The translations under genes were made by a program, and so were the position numbers. From positions 1-5,180 of the forward strand of contig JAOZQV010000277.1 in the NCBI GenBank assembly GCA_029932035.1: a DNA stretch of 5,180 bases, given 5' to 3'. Numbering within the stretch: the stretch's first letter is position 1; the number at the start of each line of letters is the position of its first letter. Shown one piece after another: positions 1 through 5,180 of this stretch. The notes beneath the pieces were generated by a model. It did not search any database and had not been told where the DNA came from. It was given only the letters and a program-made list of their open reading frames with translations. This DNA comes from Deltaproteobacteria bacterium. GTDB taxonomy: Bacteria; Desulfobacterota; DSM-4660; Desulfatiglandales; Desulfatiglandaceae.

Positions 1-1371
1 ATTGCGACCGGCCTGGATAGTGGCTCCGTAATGACGTCTTCGCCCCGGACCATACCATTTGGTGATATAGTCATCGGCCCACTGTGCGGTTTCATCCACG
101 TGACATCGGTTGCAGGCATTGGGGGTACCCATATTGACGCTGAGATCCGGCCGGGGAATTCGGATACTGTGATCCGGGCGGTAGTCAATCCCCATATAGT
201 AACGACCCGGCATATGGCACTGCACGCACTCGGCCCCGGTACCTACATCGAAAAACACCTCTCCCGTTTCAGATCTGATGGGCTCACCTTTTTCTCCCTC
301 TTTTTTGTGAAAATGATGCTCCTTGGTGTCATATTCATCCGCTCTGTGGCACTGCAGGCAAAGATCGTTTCCATCCCTGATCAGCTTGAGGCTATGCACA
401 TCGTGACAGTCGCTACAGCGCACATCGCGATCATACATCTTACTCTGTGTAAAGGACCCGTATACATACACCTCATCCAAGATCTGCCCGTCAGGGAAAT
501 AGAGTTCAGGAGTAAGCAGGCTGGGCAGCAGGCTGTCTAAGAGGTCTGGCTCTGCGTGGGTGTAATCACCGAGAATAGCACGCCGGGCATGACACGGTGC
601 GCACAGCTCCACAAGCTTTCGCGATCCGAGTCCGGATGTTTTCACTAAAAGATCATAGTTTGGGAGTGGCGGCCGGGCCATGTCCGGTAGTTCAGCCCAT
701 TTCACGTGCAGCGATCCTGGACCATGGCATGCCTCACATCCGACATTTATTTCCGACCAGGTGGTCTCATAGCTATCGGTCTTGATATCGTAGTTTTTTT
801 TCAGATTAGTGGAATGACATTCTGCGCACATTCCATTCCAGTTCTGGCCGGCGTTGGTCCAGTACAGCCAGTCCTTCGGGTCCATGGGCCCCTTTGGATA
901 GAGGTGGTACCATTTTTTTTCTCTCACATCCCAGGCAATGGGAAGGCACTGCAGGCGGCCTCCGGGGAATGGCACTAAGTATTGTTGTAATGGGTACCAG
1001 CCGAAGGTATGGGTGATTTCGAACTCGCCCATCTTAGCGTCCGGTCCCTGGGTATAGACAAAAAATTTTCCGTCCTTTTGATAGAACCGCGACCTGACGC
1101 CATAAATTTCAAATATGGCCCTGTTGAAATCTCCCAGCACGGTCTCGTCATTGGCCACGGCCATGGCATGATCGTGGTGAGAACCCTGCCATTTGTCGTA
1201 TTCTTTTTTGTGGCAGTCCATGCATTTTGTGCTGCCGACAAAAACAGCTATCGACTTCGATTGTATGCCATCTGCTTGCAAAGTGATGGATGCCTCTTTG
1301 AGGAGATAGAGGGGGATCGTAAGAATAATAACGATGGTTGCAATAAGACCGCTAATTTTCCAGCGTTTCAT
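1..1371 (-). CDS. Multiheme (octaheme in view) cytochrome c, N-terminal 457 codons; runs off the left edge
   Basis: The frame starting at the ATG at 1371 stays open to base 1 (457 codons, no stop). Residues about 8-24 are a hydrophobic signal anchor without a clear cleavage site, so the protein should face the periplasm tethered to the inner membrane. Eight CXXCH heme-binding motifs start at residues 50, 182, 212, 257, 319, 338, 382 and 420. Many other histidines (65, 66, 68, 121, 156, 222, 326, 352-355, 401) could be distal ligands. Between hemes 1 and 2 lies a heme-free segment of about 127 residues, rich in aromatic residues, containing GWYPLQQY. The order of motifs, this insert and the PNACNRCH motif resemble a family of large multiheme cytochromes that usually carry TPR or HEAT-like repeats after the last heme; that part would be off-window, so this is inference. 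The start overlaps the Rieske gene by 20 bases, with AAGGG six bases upstream of the ATG. It probably accepts electrons from the Rieske protein. Confidence 0.9.
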   Translation of the reverse strand, partial: MKRWKISGLIATIVIILTIPLYLLKEASITLQADGIQSKSIAVFVGSTKCMDCHKKEYDKWQGSHHDHAMAVANDETVLGDFNRAIFEIYGVRSRFYQKDGKFFVYTQGPDAKMGEFEITHTFGWYPLQQYLVPFPGGRLQCLPIAWDVREKKWYHLYPKGPMDPKDWLYWTNAGQNWNGMCAECHSTNLKKNYDIKTDSYETTWSEINVGCEACHGPGSLHVKWAELPDMARPPLPNYDLLVKTSGLGSRKLVELCAPCHARRAILGDYTHAEPDLLDSLLPSLLTPELYFPDGQILDEVYVYGSFTQSKMYDRDVRCSDCHDVHSLKLIRDGNDLCLQCHRADEYDTKEHHFHKKEGEKGEPIRSETGEVFFDVGTGAECVQCHMPGRYYMGIDYRPDHSIRIPRPDLSVNMGTPNACNRCHVDETAQWADDYITKWYGPGRRRHYGATIQAGRN

Positions 1372-1906
1372 GTTTGACCCTTTTGGCATACACGACCTGG
1401 TCTGCACGAAACCGGCTTCGTTTGATCCGCCTTCCGGTATCCACCTTCACGATGCTGTTCTCGATGAATAGACGGTAGAGATCTAAGGGACGGGGGGCCG
1501 GCGGGTTGATCACTTCTCCCTTAATATCAAAAGCCGAAGCGTGACAGGGACAGGCGAACCTCTTCTCCTTATCTATCCAGGGAACGGTGCATCCAAGGTG
1601 AGTACACCTACGAGAAACAGCCAAAAAACCACCGTCTTCCAACCGGCAGAGGTAGAATTTACCCCTGATAAAGGCGGTTACTGAATCGAGGGGGAATTTC
1701 GCCACCGGGCCTGCTTCAATAATGGTTTCAGGATCCCTGGATTTCGTCTCTTTCTTGTTCGGACGAAGATACGCCATAACAAGGAGGGCAAATTCAAGCA
1801 GTGCGAGAATCCCCAGACCTATCCAGAGTTTGTTTAAAAACGATCTTCTGGAAGGCTCTTGGGGGAATTGCCCTTCCTTAATCTTCTTTCTTTTTTTCTC
1901 AGACAT
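1352..1906 (-). CDS. Rieske 2Fe-2S protein of a cytochrome bc complex
   Basis: This 184-residue protein is the iron-sulfur subunit that takes the first electron from quinol at the Qo site. A lysine-rich N-terminus leads to a twin-arginine motif (SRRSFL, residues 19-24) and one membrane helix at about 28-47, so it should be exported by Tat and remain anchored. The cluster-binding boxes are CTHLGC (101-106) and CPCHAS (119-124). Cys101, His103, Cys119 and His122 are the expected ligands, and Cys106 and Cys121 the expected disulfide. A proline-rich loop (NPPAPRP, 134-140) follows, as in other Rieske domains. Box 2 reads HASAF rather than the usual HGSxY, so Phe126 replaces the tyrosine that raises the cluster potential. 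About 25 residues of mostly basic tail follow the fold. The start is 24 bases after the cytochrome b stop, and the end overlaps the multiheme cytochrome. It could be called qcrA or petC by analogy, but no symbol is certain. Confidence 0.96.
   Translation of the reverse strand: MSEKKRKKIKEGQFPQEPSRRSFLNKLWIGLGILALLEFALLVMAYLRPNKKETKSRDPETIIEAGPVAKFPLDSVTAFIRGKFYLCRLEDGGFLAVSRRCTHLGCTVPWIDKEKRFACPCHASAFDIKGEVINPPAPRPLDLYRLFIENSIVKVDTGRRIKRSRFRADQVVYAKRVKHETLEN
1378..1384 (-). promoter_or_regulatory. Ribosome binding site of the multiheme cytochrome, inside the Rieske gene
   Basis: Read on the minus strand, AAAAGGG is followed by a six-base spacer and then ATG. It lies in the last codons of the Rieske gene, so translation of the two genes is likely coupled. 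It supports the ATG at 1371 as the start. Confidence 0.6.
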
Positions 1907-1912
1907 AGATTT

Positions 1913-1918
1913 ACCTGG
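1913..1918 (-). promoter_or_regulatory. Ribosome binding site of the Rieske gene
   Basis: In the 24-base gap after cytochrome b the minus strand reads CCAGGT, then a seven-base spacer and the ATG at 1906. The short gap without a terminator supports one transcript for both genes. Confidence 0.5.
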
Positions 1919-1930
1919 TTAAAAAACAAC

Positions 1931-3262
1931 TTACGGCCAGACCAGTCTCATTTCAGACCCCCTGAACCATATGCCCGTTATTGTCAAGATAATGAATGCC
2001 GTCAGAAAAAAGCAGAAAACCACCTGAACAGTCTCATTTTTGTTAGCATAATACCTCCGTTTCAATAACAGGTAGAATCCATAAAATACAGCTAACACAA
2101 TGCCGAGCCGAATTAGACCTTGGCTGATTACGGGCGATAAACCCGGCATCCAGACGGCAAAGTCGACCACATACTCGTCCACAAGGATTCCAATCGGTGT
2201 GGCAATCAAGGCCGCAACAGTCGCGCCAATTGCCATACGACGCCCTTTCGAAGAGACAAACCATACGCCTGCCGTGCTGGAAGGATAGTGGATATAGGGA
2301 ATAGATATCAGGGCGATAATCATGAGAACAGGAATAAAGAAGAGTGCAATGAGCGGGCTAAAGTGGAGAAGTATCTCCTGAAACCCCAAAAAGTACCATG
2401 GCGCCTTTGTGGGGTTTGGGCTCAACCCGGGATTAGCCTTGCCCTCTAAAGGTGCATTGAAGAAAACGGAAACAACCAGGATAAAGGCGATCAAAATCAG
2501 GGCCATGGCTATTTCCCGCACGATCAGATTCGGAATGCTCGGGACCATCTCTCCGCGGGTTTCACTATCTTCTTCTGGGGTGCGTGGAATGACGAGACCA
2601 CCCGCCTTTCGTACACGCCAGAAGTGAAAGGGCATGAAAGCGATGATAAGGGCCGGGAGGATGACCGTATGGATTGCGTAGAAATTCGTTAGCGTTGACG
2701 GGCCCACCTCGGGTCCACCCCGTATCATTTCTTGAAGCCACAAACCCGCTCCGGGAATATAATCGAACATACCGGTGCAGATGGTAACTGCCCAGAAAGA
2801 GAGCTGATCCCATGGCAGCAAATACCCGGTAAAATTGGAGAACAGTACGGTCAAGAAAAGGGCAAGACCAATGATCCAGTTGAACTGACGGGGCGGATGG
2901 AAGGCGCCGGTGAAGAATACCCGGAGGAAATGGAGAAAAACCACCACCAGGAGGATGTTGGCGCTCCAGTGATGGATATTGCGTATGAGTTGTCCGAACT
3001 GGATGTCATGCTGGAGATGGAGGATAGACTCGTAGGCCTTATCCGGGAACGGATGATAGGCAAATTTCAGCAGTACGCCCGTCCCAAACAGCATTAGAAT
3101 CAACACGACGGCCATACCGCCGAGACCCCAGGTCAGGGTGAATCGCAGGGTCTGTTCCGGAACGGTACGGGGCCGGAAGTGCAGGATGAACGTGTTCAAG
3201 TACCGGCGATAACGTTCTTGGCCCTTAACCACTCGCAATATCCCGTTCCGGCCCTTGCCCAT
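1931..3262 (-). CDS. Cytochrome b of a bc/b6f-type quinol oxidoreductase (b6 and subunit IV parts fused)
   Basis: This 443-residue polytopic membrane protein should carry two b hemes and both quinone sites. The N-terminal half matches cytochrome b6: heme-ligand pairs His97/His111 (in NIHHW and FLHFLRV) and His198/His213 (in AIHTV and PFHFW), and the loop GYLLPWDQ at 146-153. The second pair has 14 residues between its histidines, as in cytochrome b6; mitochondrial-type cytochrome b has 13. The C-terminal half resembles subunit IV, with a Qo-type motif KAPWYFLGFQE at 286-296, and then more helices at about 302-323, 344-360, 378-400 and 412-431. The protein is therefore longer than b6 plus subunit IV and closer to a one-piece cytochrome b. 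Gly46 stands about where b6 has the heme ci cysteine. The ATG at 3262 has only a weak GGA eight bases upstream, but an in-frame stop closely precedes it. It could be called qcrB or petB; I leave the symbol open. Confidence 0.96.
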   Translation of the reverse strand: MGKGRNGILRVVKGQERYRRYLNTFILHFRPRTVPEQTLRFTLTWGLGGMAVVLILMLFGTGVLLKFAYHPFPDKAYESILHLQHDIQFGQLIRNIHHWSANILLVVVFLHFLRVFFTGAFHPPRQFNWIIGLALFLTVLFSNFTGYLLPWDQLSFWAVTICTGMFDYIPGAGLWLQEMIRGGPEVGPSTLTNFYAIHTVILPALIIAFMPFHFWRVRKAGGLVIPRTPEEDSETRGEMVPSIPNLIVREIAMALILIAFILVVSVFFNAPLEGKANPGLSPNPTKAPWYFLGFQEILLHFSPLIALFFIPVLMIIALISIPYIHYPSSTAGVWFVSSKGRRMAIGATVAALIATPIGILVDEYVVDFAVWMPGLSPVISQGLIRLGIVLAVFYGFYLLLKRRYYANKNETVQVVFCFFLTAFIILTITGIWFRGSEMRLVWP

Positions 3263-3289
3263 TCCGTTTTTCCAAGTGATATCTTAAAT

Positions 3290-3314
3290 ATAGGGAGAAT
3301 TTTCACCTCCCCAT
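3290..3314 (-). other. Hairpin between the SYLF gene and cytochrome b, enclosing an orphan Shine-Dalgarno sequence
   Basis: The 68-base gap holds an inverted repeat on the minus strand: ATGGGGAG, a nine-base loop, then CTCCCTAT. This gives eight pairs, one of them G-U. The sequence after it (ATTTAAG) is too poor in T to make a convincing terminator. The upstream arm and loop contain GGAGGTGA, a strong anti-16S match, yet the cytochrome b ATG is 40 bases further on. It may be an attenuator, an mRNA processing or stability element, or chance. Confidence 0.35.
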
Positions 3315-3330
3315 ACGCACATCCATTCGT

Positions 3331-4041
3331 CTATTTGCCCTTCTCAAGCTTGGCTAAGGCTTTTCGCAGGTTGGCTGAGCCCGGGTTGTTCACATCCTTT
3401 TTCACCAGGATATCTATAGGTCTCACTGATTTACCGTAGTAATCCTTGTTGAAATCATCGTTGACCTTGGCTACTGAGCCATCTAATGAGAGCCCTGCGT
3501 AGGCCCCCTGTGCAAGGGAAAAAGAGAGCAGATCTGCCGTCACCCCTTTTCCGGCAGCCCCGGCTCCCACCGGACCCAGGGCCACAGAGGAGTCTCCACC
3601 CAGTTTAAAAGAGGTGCCGTAAAGGGATTCGAGCCCCCGCTGGGTGCGTATCTGCATAATCACCTGAGAGGACTCGGCACCGATCTGCAGGCCAAAGCTC
3701 ACGGAGCCGATGCTGTAAAATGCAGGCTGACTCCACTGCCCTGTTTTGGCGTCACGAATCAGCACCACGCCCCTGCCGCCGGATCCCCCGAAGATAAACC
3801 CGGCCTTGAGCAATTGCGGCACGATAAAGACCCCTTTGGAGTCCTTGAGATGGTTTGTAAACCATTCCATGTCCGGTTGTTTCACGAAATTATTCAATGT
3901 TACAAGGGCCTGGTCCACCAGGATCTGCGGCTTGAGATCTTCCCCTGCTCCTGCCGGAAGGGCAGAGAGAAAAAAGACCGCGGCCACAGATAAGCAGACA
4001 ACAAAACGAAACACCAACTTTACTTTTTTGCTTCTAATCAT
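3331..4041 (-). CDS. Secreted SYLF-domain (Ysc84-type lipid-binding) protein
   Basis: This is a 236-residue protein. Residues 1-32 form a Sec signal peptide: basic start (RSKKVK), hydrophobic core, and an AGA site just before Glu34. The mature part matches the SYLF / Ysc84 family along its length: DSKGVFIVPQLLKAGFIFGG (67-86), a GRGVVL strand (89-94), QPAFYSIGSVSFGLQIG (105-121), RGLESL followed by FKLGGDSSVALGPVG (145-159), and a final GAYAGLSLDGSV segment (179-190) leading to YYG. Eukaryotic SYLF proteins bind phosphoinositides and actin; bacterial secreted members are poorly characterised and thought to act in the envelope. A good AAGGAG lies nine bases before the ATG. The gene ends 68 bases before cytochrome b on the same strand, so co-transcription is possible, but nothing in its sequence suggests a redox role. 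Confidence 0.93.
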   Translation of the reverse strand: MIRSKKVKLVFRFVVCLSVAAVFFLSALPAGAGEDLKPQILVDQALVTLNNFVKQPDMEWFTNHLKDSKGVFIVPQLLKAGFIFGGSGGRGVVLIRDAKTGQWSQPAFYSIGSVSFGLQIGAESSQVIMQIRTQRGLESLYGTSFKLGGDSSVALGPVGAGAAGKGVTADLLSFSLAQGAYAGLSLDGSVAKVNDDFNKDYYGKSVRPIDILVKKDVNNPGSANLRKALAKLEKGK

Positions 4042-4050
4042 GATGATATT

Positions 4051-4056
4051 CTCCTT
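4051..4056 (-). promoter_or_regulatory. Ribosome binding site of the SYLF gene
   Basis: The minus strand reads AAGGAG, then a nine-base spacer, then the ATG at 4041. It supports this start, which also gives a complete signal peptide. Confidence 0.65.
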
Positions 4057-4123
4057 ACCTTAAATGAGTTTAAAAAGCGTCCATCCAGAAATGAAATAGT
4101 TTTTGCAAGATCAAGGAAGCCGA

Positions 4124-4171
4124 AGATTTTAACCACAGGAATACATTGGAGTATTTCGAGGATTAAAATCT
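4124..4171. repeat. 48-base imperfect palindrome with two concentric stems
   Basis: The outer arms AGATTTTAA and TTAAAATCT pair perfectly over nine bases. Inside them lies a symmetric five-by-five unpaired region, then an inner stem GGAATAC / GTATTTC of seven pairs (one G-T), and a six-base loop ATTGGA. The structure lies in non-coding sequence 83 bases upstream of the SYLF start. It could be a copy of a dispersed palindromic repeat, a remnant of a small non-autonomous element, or an RNA structure in the leader. Which of these applies cannot be settled from one copy. Confidence 0.5.
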
Positions 4172-4346
4172 GAGTCTGACGCTGAGATTGCGGAAAATAG
4201 CCATTTATGGATCGACACAAAATAGTTATCCGCCCTGAATGAAACCTTTGTTACCCAGGACGGTACCGTCAAGCACACTTTATTCTGATTTGGATTAGGT
4301 TGCCGGGTGGAAAAACAACACAAAAAAGGTCCGCTGGGATCTGAAC

Positions 4347-4358
4347 ATCACCTCCTTA
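4347..4358 (-). other. Orphan Shine-Dalgarno sequence with a 17-codon frame
   Basis: The minus strand reads TAAGGAGGTGAT, nearly a full complement of the 16S rRNA 3' end. The only nearby start is an ATG at 4348, just two bases after GGAGG, which is too close for normal initiation. The frame it opens has 17 codons (4295-4348), rich in Phe, with no recognisable identity. It may be a remnant of a lost gene, or chance; I do not call a gene. Confidence 0.3.
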
Positions 4359-4443
4359 TCAGTCGTATTTTGAATTTCAGATTGCGGATTTGTTCTGCAC
4401 ATAATTCAAATATAAACCAAATCGGTTACAAAATCTATCTCTG

Positions 4444-5180
4444 TCATTTATGGCTTACCTCTTTCTGATTCTCTTTCACATCTCGTCTCCGAAGAGACCG
4501 CTCGTAGGCCGACTTATAGGCCATGGTGTAGTTGAGGATGTTCCGCACATACATCACGGTCTCCAAGTTGCCTGATCGCAGGGCGACCCTTTCCACATTT
4601 CCAAACCACCTGTTGGGATTGTATCCTAACTTTACTGCGCGCTTTCGGTATTTCCCCACACGACCCGGGCCTGCATTGTATGAGGCCAGGGCCAGAAAAA
4701 ACCGGTCCTCCTTGCTGATATTCGGGTCTTTGGCGTAACGGGCCATCAATCTGGCCATATATTTGGCACCCGCGTGGACATTCCCCTCAAGCTCCATATA
4801 ATTGTGGACGCCGAGCCATTTGGCAGTTGAAGGCAGGACTTGCATGATGCCGACGGCGCCGTAGGGGCTCTTGGCCTTGTGGTTCAGCGAGGACTCTTGA
4901 AACCCCTGAGCCATGAGCTGCAGCCAGTCCATCCCGAAGGCAGCAGACTCGCGTTCAAAGTGACTGGACAGTTGGAATTTGGAGCCTTTGGTAAAAGGGT
5001 TAGTTATCCAGTGGGTTCGTTTGAAATATTGATTGAAATTCTTCTCAAAAACATTTTTCTTTTTCTTCAGGGCCGATGCGATAGCAGCATTCATGTTGGT
5101 TAACAGTTCAGGGTTCTCCTTCCGAACGGCCCAGGCCGCCTTCATGCCGGTCGATACGGGGATTTCTTCATGGATGACCA
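4444..5180 (-). CDS. mltF: MltF-like lytic murein transglycosylase, C-terminal part; runs off the right edge
   Basis: The frame is open from the right edge (first whole codon at 5178), so 244 residues are visible and the true start lies outside. The internal ATG at 5145 is not the likely start, because in-frame coding continues upstream of it as VIHEEIPVSTG. The first 55 or so visible residues (with AWAVRKENPELL) look like the end of a periplasmic solute-binding-type domain, which in MltF precedes the catalytic domain. The SLT (GH23) domain follows. Its catalytic Glu is in QESSLN (visible residue 95), then GAVGIMQVLPSTA (107-119) and ASYNAGPGRV (165-174). The segment YVRNILNY near the end matches the MltF C-terminal region. 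The enzyme should cleave the glycan strands of peptidoglycan, forming 1,6-anhydromuropeptides, at the envelope. A charged tail ends the protein at the TGA at 4444. A 402-base gap separates it from the next gene, so it is probably a separate transcription unit. Confidence 0.9.
   Translation of the reverse strand, partial: VIHEEIPVSTGMKAAWAVRKENPELLTNMNAAIASALKKKKNVFEKNFNQYFKRTHWITNPFTKGSKFQLSSHFERESAAFGMDWLQLMAQGFQESSLNHKAKSPYGAVGIMQVLPSTAKWLGVHNYMELEGNVHAGAKYMARLMARYAKDPNISKEDRFFLALASYNAGPGRVGKYRKRAVKLGYNPNRWFGNVERVALRSGNLETVMYVRNILNYTMAYKSAYERSLRRRDVKENQKEVSHK

Larger units (their letters stand above)
4042..4443. other. 402-base non-coding gap between the transglycosylase and the SYLF gene
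   Basis: I see no credible gene here. Two overlapping short minus-strand frames (about 60 residues each) lack family signals and good ribosome sites, and span the palindrome listed separately. On the minus strand the gap must hold the end of the transglycosylase transcript and probably the promoter of the SYLF gene. I could not find a convincing -35/-10 pair, a -24/-12 pair, or a GC-rich hairpin with a T-run. Notable items are the 48-base imperfect palindrome (4124-4171), a 12-base perfect palindrome (4259-4270), and an orphan ribosome-binding sequence (4347-4358). Confidence 0.7.

Noticed and set aside
31..540. Plus-strand open frame of 169 codons, the longest plus-strand frame
   Set aside because: It lies wholly opposite the multiheme cytochrome, whose CXXCH motifs prove the minus strand is coding. 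The frame has no recognisable domain.
597..1377. Other open frames (plus 597-785, 706-978, 1009-1377; minus 975-1241)
   Set aside because: All overlap the multiheme frame. The minus one reads the same DNA out of frame; none shows a family signature.
2732..3097. Plus-strand 121-codon frame opposite cytochrome b
   Set aside because: A strongly charged antisense shadow of a hydrophobic membrane protein; no independent evidence.
4100..4125. Possible sigma-54 (-24/-12) promoter before the SYLF gene
   Set aside because: The GG and GC elements are 13 bases apart; sigma-54 promoters need 10 between them.
4259..4270. Perfect 12-base palindrome GACGGTACCGTC, a possible operator
   Set aside because: About one perfect 12-base palindrome is expected by chance in 5 kb (5180 / 4^6 is about 1.3), and no regulator or promoter is seen beside it.
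4038..4323. Two overlapping minus-strand frames of 60 and 64 codons in the gap before the SYLF gene
   Set aside because: They overlap each other in different frames, one begins at TTG, neither has a good ribosome site, and both run through the palindrome, so they are more likely incidental to a repeat.
4325..4348. Possible rho-independent terminator after the transglycosylase (minus strand, before a run of six T)
   Set aside because: The best stem next to the T-run has only three to four pairs, too weak to call.
4347..4358. Plus-strand ATCACCTCCTTA as the 3' end of a 16S rRNA gene
   Set aside because: The bases before it do not match the conserved 16S 3' region, so the resemblance is limited to the anti-Shine-Dalgarno core.

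Overview
All convincing genes in this window lie on the minus strand, so the region reads from right to left. I see five genes, two of them cut by the window edges. From high to low coordinates they are: (1) the C-terminal part of an MltF-like membrane-associated lytic murein transglycosylase; (2) a 402-base non-coding gap; (3) a secreted SYLF-domain (Ysc84-type) protein; (4) a fused, full-length cytochrome b of a cytochrome bc / b6f-type quinol oxidoreductase; (5) a Tat-dependent Rieske 2Fe-2S protein; (6) the N-terminal 457 codons of a membrane-anchored multiheme cytochrome c with eight CXXCH motifs, still open at base 1. That last gene fills the whole left 1.37 kb. It is easy to miss because it has no stop inside the window, and several plus-strand frames are open opposite it.

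The cytochrome b, Rieske and multiheme genes form a tight unit: a 24-base gap between the first two, then a 20-base overlap. I infer that they encode a variant bc complex. Quinol would be oxidised at the cytochrome b / Rieske Qo site, and electrons would pass to a periplasmic octaheme cytochrome in the place normally taken by cytochrome c1 or cytochrome f. Cytochrome b has cytochrome b6-like heme-ligand spacing in helix D and a b6-like PWDQ loop. It lacks the cysteine that holds heme ci in true b6f complexes, and it has APWY where the Qo motif is usually PEWY. The Rieske protein has Phe where high-potential Rieske proteins have a Tyr that hydrogen-bonds the cluster. Together these features point to a low-potential, probably menaquinol-using chain.

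The SYLF gene ends 68 bases before cytochrome b on the same strand and may be co-transcribed with it. A small hairpin containing an orphan Shine-Dalgarno sequence sits between them. The 402-base gap upstream of the SYLF gene contains a 48-base two-stem imperfect palindrome and a second orphan Shine-Dalgarno sequence, with no credible gene.

The gene set (multiheme c-type cytochromes, menaquinone-type bc complex, MltF- and SYLF-type envelope proteins) and the moderate base composition fit an anaerobic Gram-negative bacterium, most plausibly a Desulfobacterota (former Deltaproteobacteria) lineage. This assignment is inference from gene content only. I found no tRNA, rRNA, CRISPR array, transposase or insertion sequence.
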